64,000 bases of DNA from DASVVT01 sp036386415 (GTDB taxonomy: Bacteria > Acidobacteriota > Blastocatellia > Pyrinomonadales > Pyrinomonadaceae): assembly GCA_036386415.1 (NCBI GenBank), contig DASVVT010000015.1:167217-231216 (forward strand), read 5' to 3'. This document shows, piece by piece, positions 24,998-32,335 of this stretch; the first letter of the stretch is position 1; the number at the start of each line of letters is the position of its first letter. The position numbers and the translations under genes are program-made. The notes below the pieces were generated by a model, which saw only the letters and a list, made by a program, of their open reading frames with translations, had not been told where the DNA came from and searched no databases.

Positions 24998-25394
24998 ATT
25001 TAATTACAGCGATCCCTTCAATCTCCACTTTGGCTTCGTCGTCAAGCAGGCTTTTGACTTCGACGAGCGCCATCGCCGGAAAATGGCGTCCCATGAGTGC
25101 GCGCCAACGCTCGCCCACTTCGCGCGTGCGGCGTTGATATTCGCTCTTATCCGTGACGTAGACAGTGAGCCGCGCGATCTGCTCAGGCGTACCGCCCGCG
25201 CCACGCACGACGGCGATAAGGTTAGCGAGCGCGCGATCAAACTGCTCGACGAAATCCGCGCCGACTATCTGCTGCCGCTCGTCCCAGGCCACCTGCCCGG
25301 CGATAAAGAGCAGCGCGCCGCCCTGTGTCAGCACACCGTTGGAATAACCACGCGGCGCGCCGAGCGATTCTGGATTGATGAAAGAAAAAGACAT
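24996..25394 (-). CDS. RidA (YjgF/YER057c/UK114) family protein lacking the catalytic Arg
   Basis: This 132-aa RidA-fold protein most likely forms trimers in the cytosol. Canonical RidA hydrolyses enamines and imines using an Arg (Arg105 in E. coli) in a FPAR-type motif. Here the equivalent is FPAMALVEV with Met108, so this is a Rid subfamily member without that residue. Known aromatic-pathway relatives include 2-aminomuconate deaminase. Its place in a pathway whose expected intermediate is a cyclic enamine (after hydroxylation and reduction of aminobenzoyl-CoA) suggests it helps to remove the amino group. The missing Arg weakens that inference. AGG lies just before the ATG. Confidence 0.88.
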   Translation of the reverse strand: MSFSFINPESLGAPRGYSNGVLTQGGALLFIAGQVAWDERQQIVGADFVEQFDRALANLIAVVRGAGGTPEQIARLTVYVTDKSEYQRRTREVGERWRALMGRHFPAMALVEVKSLLDDEAKVEIEGIAVIK

Positions 25395-25420
25395 CCTGGA
25401 AATTTCAGATGTGCCGGTTT

Positions 25421-25485
25421 AGATTTGCGATTGGATAAAGATTAAGACTCTCTATCTGAAATCTCAGATTTGAAATCGCAAATCT
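25421..25485. repeat. Short inverted repeat, class 'AGATTTGCGATT'
   Basis: Perfect 12-base arms at 25421-25432 and 25474-25485, within a slightly longer imperfect palindrome between the RidA-family and SDR genes. Confidence 0.7.
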
Positions 25486-25500
25486 CCAAATCACACGTCG

Positions 25501-26286
25501 TTAAAAGAGCACGCTTCCACCGTCCACGTTGATGGCCTGCCCTGTGATGCCGCGCCCCTCTTGGCTTGCCAGTAGCAGCGCCAGCGCGGCGACTTCTTCA
25601 GGCTCGATGAGACGATTCTGCGGGCTCATGCGCTTGATCACGTCGAGCGCTTCCTCTGCACGCTTGCCTGTTTTGGCCGTGATGTTCTCGACCGCACGGC
25701 TGGTCATCTCCGTCTCGACGTAGCCGGGACAGATCGCGTTGACTGTGATGCCCCTGGTCGCAACTTCGAGCGCGACAGAGCGCGTCAGGCCGAGAACGCC
25801 ATGCTTTGAGGCGGAATAGGCGGCAATATATGGCGCACCTGTCTTGCCAGCGATGGAGGCGACGTTGATGATACGCCCCCAGCCGCGCTCGATCATCGCG
25901 GGCAGCGCGGCGCGCATGAAGTAGAACGTGCCGGAAAGATTGATCGCGAGGTGACGCTGCCAGAGCTCGTCATCCGTTTTAACCAGGGGCGCACTCTCCG
26001 CGATGCCCGCATTGTTGACGAGAATATCTACATCGCGTCCAAACCTTTCCCTGACCTCAGAGAACACGTGCGCCACGCTCTCCGGTCGGGAAACATCGCA
26101 GGCGACCGCGAGCGCCTCGACCCCGTATTCCGACCTGATCTCTTCGGCGACCATCTCGATCTGCTTAACTGTGCGTGCGGCGACCATGATGCGCGCCCCT
26201 TCGCGCGCAAACGCAAGGGCGACGGCACGACCGATGCCGCGTCCGCCGCCCGTCACAAGCGCGAGTCTGTCTTCGAGTATCTTCAT
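25501..26286 (-). CDS. Short-chain dehydrogenase/reductase (3-hydroxyacyl-CoA dehydrogenase/FabG-like)
   Basis: This 261-aa classical SDR is an NAD(P)-dependent oxidoreductase. The cofactor motif TGGGRGIG (about 13-20), the NNAG motif, the catalytic Ser (NVASIAGKTG) and the Tyr-x-x-x-Lys (YSASKHG) are all present, as is the C-terminal GQAINVDGG. In this set it most likely oxidises a 3-hydroxyacyl-CoA or an alicyclic alcohol intermediate. FabG-like reductases cannot be separated from hydroxyacyl-CoA dehydrogenases by motifs alone; the catabolic neighbours favour the latter. Confidence 0.9.
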   Translation of the reverse strand: MKILEDRLALVTGGGRGIGRAVALAFAREGARIMVAARTVKQIEMVAEEIRSEYGVEALAVACDVSRPESVAHVFSEVRERFGRDVDILVNNAGIAESAPLVKTDDELWQRHLAINLSGTFYFMRAALPAMIERGWGRIINVASIAGKTGAPYIAAYSASKHGVLGLTRSVALEVATRGITVNAICPGYVETEMTSRAVENITAKTGKRAEEALDVIKRMSPQNRLIEPEEVAALALLLASQEGRGITGQAINVDGGSVLF

Positions 26287-26308
26287 AAGGACTGATTACT
26301 GAGTGCTG

Positions 26309-26360
26309 AGTGCTGAGTACTGAGTAAAAGCGGTTGTCTTTTAACTCAGTACTCAGTACT
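26309..26360. repeat. Inverted repeat, class 'AGTACTGAGT'
   Basis: Arms 26309-26325 and 26344-26360 are complementary over 17 bases with one mismatch. It lies between crotonase 2 and the SDR gene. Confidence 0.85.
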
Positions 26361-26371
26361 ATCTTTACTTA

Positions 26372-27151
26372 TCACTGTCTTTCACGTCTCTCTAAAAACG
26401 CGCGGACGCGGTCGCGTGCATCCTTCGATTGAAAGCACTGAATCTGGGCTTCCGTCTCGTACTGAAGCATGCGCTCGAGGTCCGACTCTTCGCTCATGTA
26501 GACGGCATGCTTGGCGGCGGCGATTGCTGTGTAGGGCGCATCGCGCAGGCGCTCGGCGAGCTTGCGGGTCGCACTTGCCAGCTCTTCTTCGGGTACGACC
26601 TGGTTGACGATCCCCAGTTGCGCCGCTCGCCGGGAGTCGATTGCATCGCCGAGGAAGAACATCTCGCAGGCGAGGTTGGTGGGCACGACGCGCGGCAGAA
26701 AATAGGTGCCGCCCCAGTCCGGGTGCAGGCCGACCTTGACGAACGACTGGCTAAAGGATGCCGACTCGGAAGCGATGCGCAGGTCGCACGCCAGCGCCAG
26801 GTTAAAGCCAGCGCCGTAGGCAGGGCCATTTACGGAAGCGATGACGGGCTTCGTCATCTGCCGGATCGCGTAGAGCACGCGGCGTCCCGCACCCAACAGG
26901 CGCGTGAACTCCTCCACGTTCTGCCGATCCATCAGCCCGGCCATGTACTTGACATCCGCGCCCGCGCAGAAACCACGCCCCGCGCCCGTGACGACGACGA
27001 CGCGCACTCCACGGTCGCTCGCCGCATGCTCCAGCGCCTCGGCCAGATCGCGCCTCATGTGCCCGATAAAAGCGTTCAACTTTTCCGGGCGATCCAACGT
27101 GATCGTCCGTATACAAGACTCGGTGGCGACTTTAATGTTGTCGTATATCAT
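26372..27151 (-). CDS. Enoyl-CoA hydratase/isomerase family protein (crotonase 2, PaaG-like)
   Basis: This 259-aa crotonase has oxyanion-hole segments GRGFCAGADVKYM and GPAYGAGFNLALACDLRIA. The first catalytic Glu is absent, and the second catalytic region is VGLHPDWGGTYFLPRVV, the Asp-containing pattern seen in PaaG-type ring isomerases. It therefore probably isomerises or opens a cyclic enoyl-CoA rather than hydrating a linear one. The ATG at 27151 is chosen because conserved sequence starts there; the upstream extension to 27202 is read from the hairpin at 27169-27229. Confidence 0.88.
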   Translation of the reverse strand: MIYDNIKVATESCIRTITLDRPEKLNAFIGHMRRDLAEALEHAASDRGVRVVVVTGAGRGFCAGADVKYMAGLMDRQNVEEFTRLLGAGRRVLYAIRQMTKPVIASVNGPAYGAGFNLALACDLRIASESASFSQSFVKVGLHPDWGGTYFLPRVVPTNLACEMFFLGDAIDSRRAAQLGIVNQVVPEEELASATRKLAERLRDAPYTAIAAAKHAVYMSEESDLERMLQYETEAQIQCFQSKDARDRVRAFLERRERQ

Positions 27152-27168
27152 ATGTTTAGTAAGCAGTG

Positions 27169-27229
27169 AGCGGTAAGCAGTGAGCAGTAAAAGCAGGAAC
27201 AATCTGCTTACTGCTCACTGCTTACCGCT
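27169..27229. repeat. Perfect 22-bp inverted repeat, class 'GTAAGCAGTGAGCA'
   Basis: Arms 27169-27190 and 27208-27229 are exactly complementary. The right arm touches the stop codon of crotonase 3 (27229-27231). Confidence 0.93.
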
Positions 27230-28062
27230 TACTTTCCTTTGAACTGCGGCTGGCGCTTGTTGACGTAGGCGTCGAGACCCTCGCGTGCGTCCTCGGATTG
27301 AAAGAGCTGCTGTTGTAGCTCGCGCTCAAGGGCGAGCCCGGATTCGAAGGGAATCTCTGCGCCGGATTGGACGCTGCGTTTGATGCGACCGACGGCGCGC
27401 GCAGCCCTGTTGGGGAGCGTGAATGTTCGCGCGAACTCCATCACCTGCTCCATAAACGATGCGCTCGTATCGGCGACGTAGAGCCGGTTGATGAGACCCA
27501 AGTCGCGCCCCACCTCGAACTCAAAAAGCTCGCCGGTCGCCATCAACTCAATCGCACGCGATTTACCAACGATGCGCGCCAGGCGCTGCGTGCCGCCAGT
27601 GCCCGGCAAGACGCCGAGCGAGACTTCCGGCAGCCCCATCTTACCGGCTTTGCGGCGGGCGACACGAATGTCTGCGGCCAGCGCCACCTCCAGCCCGCCG
27701 CCGACACAGTGGCCGTTGATGGCGGCGATGACCAGTTTCGGCGTCTGCTCAAGACGCGACAGCGTCTCGTTGGCGTGGAGACAGAAATAGTATTTGAATT
27801 CCGGCGTCACACTGGAGAGCATCTGTATGTTTGCGCCCGCGCAGAAGAACTTCTCGCCCTGCCCTGTGATGACGATGACGTGCACGCTCTCATCCATGCG
27901 CGCCGCGAGAATCGAGCGGTCGAGCTCCTGCATCATCTCGTAGCTGTACGTGTTGGCCGGGGGATCGTTGAGCGTCAACAGGGCGATGCCTTCCGTGACA
28001 CGATACCGGACGAGATTGCCCGTCACTTCAGACCCCTGAGCTGTTGCTTCCGCTTCTGACAT
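27229..28062 (-). CDS. Enoyl-CoA hydratase (crotonase 3)
   Basis: This 277-aa crotonase, unlike its two neighbours, keeps both catalytic Glu residues: one in GHCVGGGLEVALAADIRVA and one in MGLPEVSLGVLPGTGGTQRLAR. It is therefore a likely true hydratase for a linear enoyl-CoA. It is the first gene of the minus-strand catabolic set (28062 down to 21664). The ATG at 28062 has no strong ribosome-binding site. Upstream lies a 164-bp element with terminal inverted repeats. Confidence 0.92.
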   Translation of the reverse strand: MSEAEATAQGSEVTGNLVRYRVTEGIALLTLNDPPANTYSYEMMQELDRSILAARMDESVHVIVITGQGEKFFCAGANIQMLSSVTPEFKYYFCLHANETLSRLEQTPKLVIAAINGHCVGGGLEVALAADIRVARRKAGKMGLPEVSLGVLPGTGGTQRLARIVGKSRAIELMATGELFEFEVGRDLGLINRLYVADTSASFMEQVMEFARTFTLPNRAARAVGRIKRSVQSGAEIPFESGLALERELQQQLFQSEDAREGLDAYVNKRQPQFKGK

Positions 28063-28140
28063 TTCGGGTGTACTCCGACATTAGAAATTTGATTCCAAGA
28101 TTATCACGGTTGCCAGCGTGTTTGATGCTGCTACTTGTGA

Positions 28141-28304
28141 AGGGTCTATTCATTCCAGTATTGGGATTCACCACAGAGACGCAGAGCGCACAGAGGACGC
28201 ACAGAGATTTGAATGGCTCTCAATCCTCTGTGCCCGCTCTGCGTCCTGCGGCGCCTGCGGTGGTGAATTGCTCGTCGTCGTACCTTCAAGTATGAATAGA
28301 CCCT
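28141..28304. repeat. 164-bp MITE-like element with 13-bp terminal inverted repeats
   Basis: AGGGTCTATTCAT (28141-28153) is exactly complementary to 28292-28304. Inside is a second, imperfect hairpin of the 'CACCACAGAG' class (about 28167-28268). The nested structure is larger than the other hairpins and resembles a non-autonomous mobile element. It lies between crotonase 3 and the kinase gene (divergent promoters). Confidence 0.7.
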
Positions 28305-28399
28305 GCGTTTTCTAAACATACTCTAGCACATTCGGCTAGACACAGTTAAAATGCGCTTGGCCGCATCAAGCACAATAACCGGCAAATCCCTCCACGCAC

Positions 28400-31300
28400 A
28401 TGGCTCTTGCAACCGGCACTCGTCTTGGCCGCTACAAAATCCGCTCGAAGCTGGGTGAAGGCGGGATGGGCGAAGTTTACCTGGCGGAAGACACAGGGCT
28501 CGAAAGAATCGTCGCGCTGAAAGTCTTGCAGGATGAGGTCGCTTCCAACCGACAGCGCATGAGCCGCTTCACGCAGGAGGCCAGAGCAGCCTCGGCGCTC
28601 AATCACCCGAACATTCTCACTATACATGAAATCGGAGAAGCCTCCGGCACACGCTTTATCGCCACGGAGTTTATTGACGGCACGACGCTGCGCGCGCGCC
28701 TGACTGAAGCGCGGATGGAGGTCTTTGAAGCTCTGGACGTGGCCGGGCAGGTCGCGGCGGCACTGGCGGCGGCACATGCGGCAGGCATCGTGCACCGTGA
28801 CATCAAGCCCGAAAACATCATGCTCAGGCCGGACGGCTATGTGAAAGTGCTGGACTTCGGGATCGCCAAGCTGACCGAGCACAAAGCCAACACCGCAGCT
28901 ACAGACAGCGAAGCCCCGACGAGAGTCAATACAGAACCGAGCGTGGTCATGGGAACTGTCCTCTACATGTCGCCGGAGCAGGCGCGCGGATTTGAGATCG
29001 ATGCGCGCACAGACATCTGGAGCCTGGGCGTGGTGATTTATGAGATGGTCACGGGACGCTTGCCGTTCGATGGTGAGACGATGAGCGACGTGATCTCCTC
29101 TATCCTTCGCGACGAGCCTGCGCCGCTCGCGCGCTATCGCCAGCATATTCCTGCTGAGCTGGAACGTATCATCAGGAAGTCGCTGCGGAAGATGAGAGAG
29201 GAGCGGTACGAAGCGGTCGGGGATTTGGCGCGCGACTTGAAGAGCCTGAAGCAGCGGCTTGAGTTTGAAGCGGAGCTTGAGCGTAGCCTGACTCCCGAAG
29301 AGTCAAGCGAGAAGATACGAACGGCCAGAGCCGAAGTGAGCCGCGCTGTAGACCAGAGCGCAGAAACGCTGATCGAATCTTCGCCGCTCTCGCTGCATCG
29401 ACATCCCAACAATCTCACAACAGACCTGACGCCGTTGGTCGGGCGCGAGCATGAGACGGCTGAGGTTGTGGAGATGCTCAGGCGCGCTGACGTGCGGCTC
29501 GTCACGCTGACGGGCGTCGGGGGAACGGGCAAGACGCGACTGGCGAGGGCGGTCGCACGCGCAATGCTGCGAGAGTTTGATGACGGAGTATTCTTCGTCG
29601 AGCTGGCTGCGATCACAGACCCCGCGCTGGTCGCTTCGGCAATCGCGCAAGCGCTGGGCGTGAAGGAGGCGGGCGCGACCGCCTTGAAGGACAATCTGAA
29701 GGCTTACCTCAAAGAGCGCAACCTGCTGATCGTCCTTGATAACTTCGAGCAGGTGGCGGATGCCGCCGCGCTCGTCGCAGAGCTTCTCGCTTCATCGCCG
29801 CGCCTGAAGGCGCTCGCGACGAGCCGCGTGCTGCTACACCTGAGCGCAGAACACGAATACACAGTCCCACCCCTGGCGCTGCCCGAAACGGAGCAGTTGC
29901 CGCCCGTCTCGGAATTGATGAGCTACGCGGCCATCGCGCTCTTCGTCGAGAGGGCGCAGGCTTCAAAGCAGGGCTTTACGCTGACAGAAGTGAACGCGCG
30001 CGCGGTCGTCGAGGTGTGCCGCAGGCTGGACGGGCTGCCGCTGGCGATTGAGCTGGCCGCCGCGCGCATCAAGCTCCTGTCGCCTCAAATGATTCTCGCC
30101 CGCCTCGATCACAGTCTGAAGCTGTTGACCGGAGGCGCGAGAGATATGCCCCAGCGCCAGCAGACGATGAAGAGCGCCATCAAGTGGAGCTATGACCTGC
30201 TGGACGAAGGCGAAAGACTCCTCTTCAGCCGTCTGTCTGTGTTCGCTGCGGGCGCGACGCTCGAAGCGGCGGAAAAGGTGTGCAACGTGGAGGACGATCT
30301 GGGTGTGGAAGTTTTAGACGGCATCGCCTCTCTGGCAGACAAGAGCCTGCTCATGCAGAAGGAGCAGGCTGAAGGCGAGTCGCGTATCAGCATGTTGGAG
30401 TTGGTACGTGAGTATGCGCTGGAATGCCTGGAGCAGAGCGGCGAGGCGGACGCCATCCGCGAGCGACACGCCAGCTTCTACCTCGCGCTCGCAGAAGAAG
30501 CCGAGCCGGAGTTGTTGGGTGTGCATCAGGCCGAGTGGCTCGACAAGCTGGAGGAGGAGCACGACAATCTGCGCGCGGCGCTGCGCCTGTTGCTGGAAAG
30601 GGACGCTGCGTCCGCGCTGCGCCTCGCTGTGGCGGTGCGGCGACTCTGGACCAGACACGGACACTTGACGGAGGGGCGCGGGTGGCTCGAAGCGGCGCTT
30701 GAGAAGTCTGTCGATGCAGAGGCGCAGGTGCGCACCAAGGCGCTCGTCGGGGCGGGCGAAATGACGCGGCAACAGGGCGATCTGGCGGCGGCGCGCAGGT
30801 TCTACGAAGAAGCCCTGCTTGTGAGCAAGGAGTCGGGAGAAAGGCGGCTCGTCGCCGCGTCGTGCAGGGGGCTGGGAATGCTGGCCTATATGGGAGGCAA
30901 CCTCGCGGCGGCACGTCCCCTCTTTGAAGAGGCGCTCAACGCGTTCAGGGAGCTTGGCGACACGAGCGGAGTCGCCATGTCGCTCAACGCGCTCGGCGAG
31001 TTGGCGCGGCTACAGGGCGATCTGGCGGCGGCGCGCCCGCTTTACGAGGAAGCTATCGCGTTAGGCAAACAGTGGGGCAATGAGAACGCGGTGAGCGTCG
31101 ATCTCTACAACCTCGGCGCGGTGGCCTGTTTGGAGGGCGACCTGGAAGAGGCACGCGCCTGTTTCCGCGAGACCATCAGGATAGATCAGAAACTGGGCGA
31201 CAGGGCGCGCGTCTCCTACTCGCTCGACGGGTTCGGCGCGCTGGCCGTCGCGCGCCGAGAGATGCGGCGGGCGGCTCGCCTCTTCGGCGCGGCAGATCAC

Positions 31301-31480
31301 CTGCGCCAGTCAAGCGGCTATGCGCTTGAGCCGCTCGACCGTCAGTTCCGCGACCGTTATGCGCAGGAGGCGCGCAACGGCCTGGGCGAAGGCGAGTATG
31401 AGATGGCCGAACGCGAAGGCCGCGCTCTGCGTATGCGAGAAGCCATCGCGCTGGCTCTGAACGAAGCGGGCGATGCTTAG
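28400..31480 (+). CDS. Ser/Thr protein kinase fused to STAND-type ATPase and TPR repeats
   Basis: This 1026-aa protein carries three parts. Residues about 10-300 are an active-looking Hanks-type kinase (GEGGMGEVYLA, catalytic Asp134 in HRDIKPEN, DFGIAK, SPEQARG). Residues about 345-650 are a STAND/NB-ARC-like ATPase (Walker A GVGGTGKT near 372-379, LLIVLDNFEQV as Walker B, ATSR sensor, GLPLAIELAAARI). From about 700 there is a C-terminal TPR array (for example DLAAARPLYEEAIALGKQ). No DNA-binding or membrane segment is visible, so it is likely a cytosolic signalling hub activated by ligand or protein binding. It stands between the two aromatic operons and converges with the tetR gene. A role in their control is possible but unproven. 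Confidence 0.93.
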   Translation: MALATGTRLGRYKIRSKLGEGGMGEVYLAEDTGLERIVALKVLQDEVASNRQRMSRFTQEARAASALNHPNILTIHEIGEASGTRFIATEFIDGTTLRARLTEARMEVFEALDVAGQVAAALAAAHAAGIVHRDIKPENIMLRPDGYVKVLDFGIAKLTEHKANTAATDSEAPTRVNTEPSVVMGTVLYMSPEQARGFEIDARTDIWSLGVVIYEMVTGRLPFDGETMSDVISSILRDEPAPLARYRQHIPAELERIIRKSLRKMREERYEAVGDLARDLKSLKQRLEFEAELERSLTPEESSEKIRTARAEVSRAVDQSAETLIESSPLSLHRHPNNLTTDLTPLVGREHETAEVVEMLRRADVRLVTLTGVGGTGKTRLARAVARAMLREFDDGVFFVELAAITDPALVASAIAQALGVKEAGATALKDNLKAYLKERNLLIVLDNFEQVADAAALVAELLASSPRLKALATSRVLLHLSAEHEYTVPPLALPETEQLPPVSELMSYAAIALFVERAQASKQGFTLTEVNARAVVEVCRRLDGLPLAIELAAARIKLLSPQMILARLDHSLKLLTGGARDMPQRQQTMKSAIKWSYDLLDEGERLLFSRLSVFAAGATLEAAEKVCNVEDDLGVEVLDGIASLADKSLLMQKEQAEGESRISMLELVREYALECLEQSGEADAIRERHASFYLALAEEAEPELLGVHQAEWLDKLEEEHDNLRAALRLLLERDAASALRLAVAVRRLWTRHGHLTEGRGWLEAALEKSVDAEAQVRTKALVGAGEMTRQQGDLAAARRFYEEALLVSKESGERRLVAASCRGLGMLAYMGGNLAAARPLFEEALNAFRELGDTSGVAMSLNALGELARLQGDLAAARPLYEEAIALGKQWGNENAVSVDLYNLGAVACLEGDLEEARACFRETIRIDQKLGDRARVSYSLDGFGALAVARREMRRAARLFGAADHLRQSSGYALEPLDRQFRDRYAQEARNGLGEGEYEMAEREGRALRMREAIALALNEAGDA

Positions 31481-31519
31481 ATCAGATTTTATATGTGTGA
31501 TCTGATATTCAACTGCTGT

Positions 31520-32260
31520 TTACGTTCCCTGCCCGCGCCAGACGCTGAGGCGTTCGGCGCTCTGTCTTTTAGGCTTCAAAGCCTGTGTGCCGCTCATCGT
31601 TCCGGCGAGGAAACCGTTGAGAAAGAGGCGCGTGATGTTGTCAACGAGGTCGTTGACGGAGAGCTTGCCGCGCGGATCATACCAGTTATAAATCCAGTTC
31701 ATCATCCCGAAGAGGGCATAGGTCGCAACCGTCAGGTCGATCTTCTCACGACCCTGCACTTCGGCTTGCTGTACCTCGGATAGAATCCGGCGCACGAGGC
31801 TCGTGTACTGCTGCTTCTTGCCTGAAACATGCTCGTGCATCTCGCCTTCGAGCGAGTCGGCTTCGTGCGAGAGCACCTTCATCTCGGCCATGTTCGCGGC
31901 GAAGAATGAGAGGTGATTCTCGATGACGAGGCGCAGCTTTTCGATGCCGCCTGTCGTCTCCTTGAGGCGCCGCTCAAGGCGTTCGAGCACGCGCCCGAAA
32001 CAGTTGTCCTGAATCAGGAAGAGCAGTTCTTCTTTCGAGCGGCAGTAGTAATAAAGCCCTGCGAGGCTGACGCCCGTCTCGCGCGAGATGTCGCGCATGG
32101 AGGTCGAGTGATAACCCTTCTCCGCGAAGATGCGCGCCGCGTTGCGCAGGATGAACTCCAGCTTCTGGTCGTAGCGGGAAAAATCTTCCGATTGCGGATT
32201 GCTGATTGCGGATTGCGGAATAATTGGTGTTTCGTTTTGAATGTTGCGCTCTTGTTTCAT
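31520..32260 (-). CDS. TetR-family transcriptional regulator
   Basis: This 246-aa protein has an N-terminal helix-turn-helix (FILRNAARIFAEKGYHSTSMRDISRETGVSLAGLYYYCRSKEEL; split here: HTH core MRDISRETGVSLAGLYYY) and a C-terminal ligand domain of TetR_C type. It follows boxB by 75 bases on the same strand, so boxC-boxB-tetR is probably one operon with autoregulation through the palindrome at 35534-35551. Ligand is likely an aroyl-CoA. AAGGGA precedes the ATG at 32260. Residues about 12-23 are encoded by the left arm of a hairpin (32191-32219), so the N-terminal extension appears to be inserted repeat DNA. Confidence 0.9.
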   Translation of the reverse strand: MKQERNIQNETPIIPQSAISNPQSEDFSRYDQKLEFILRNAARIFAEKGYHSTSMRDISRETGVSLAGLYYYCRSKEELLFLIQDNCFGRVLERLERRLKETTGGIEKLRLVIENHLSFFAANMAEMKVLSHEADSLEGEMHEHVSGKKQQYTSLVRRILSEVQQAEVQGREKIDLTVATYALFGMMNWIYNWYDPRGKLSVNDLVDNITRLFLNGFLAGTMSGTQALKPKRQSAERLSVWRGQGT

Positions 32261-32333
32261 GGCACGATCCCTTGAATCAATCTCTCATTCTCGCCCTCTT
32301 ACAATCCGCAATCCGAAATCCGCATTCCGCAAT
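32191..32333. repeat. Inverted repeat, class 'ATTGCGG', partly inside tetR
   Basis: Arms 32191-32219 and 32305-32333 are 29 bases with three mismatches. The left arm lies in the first codons of tetR and the right arm ends two bases before the boxB stop codon. The same class recurs at 35791-35864. Confidence 0.88.
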
Positions 32334-32335
32334 CG

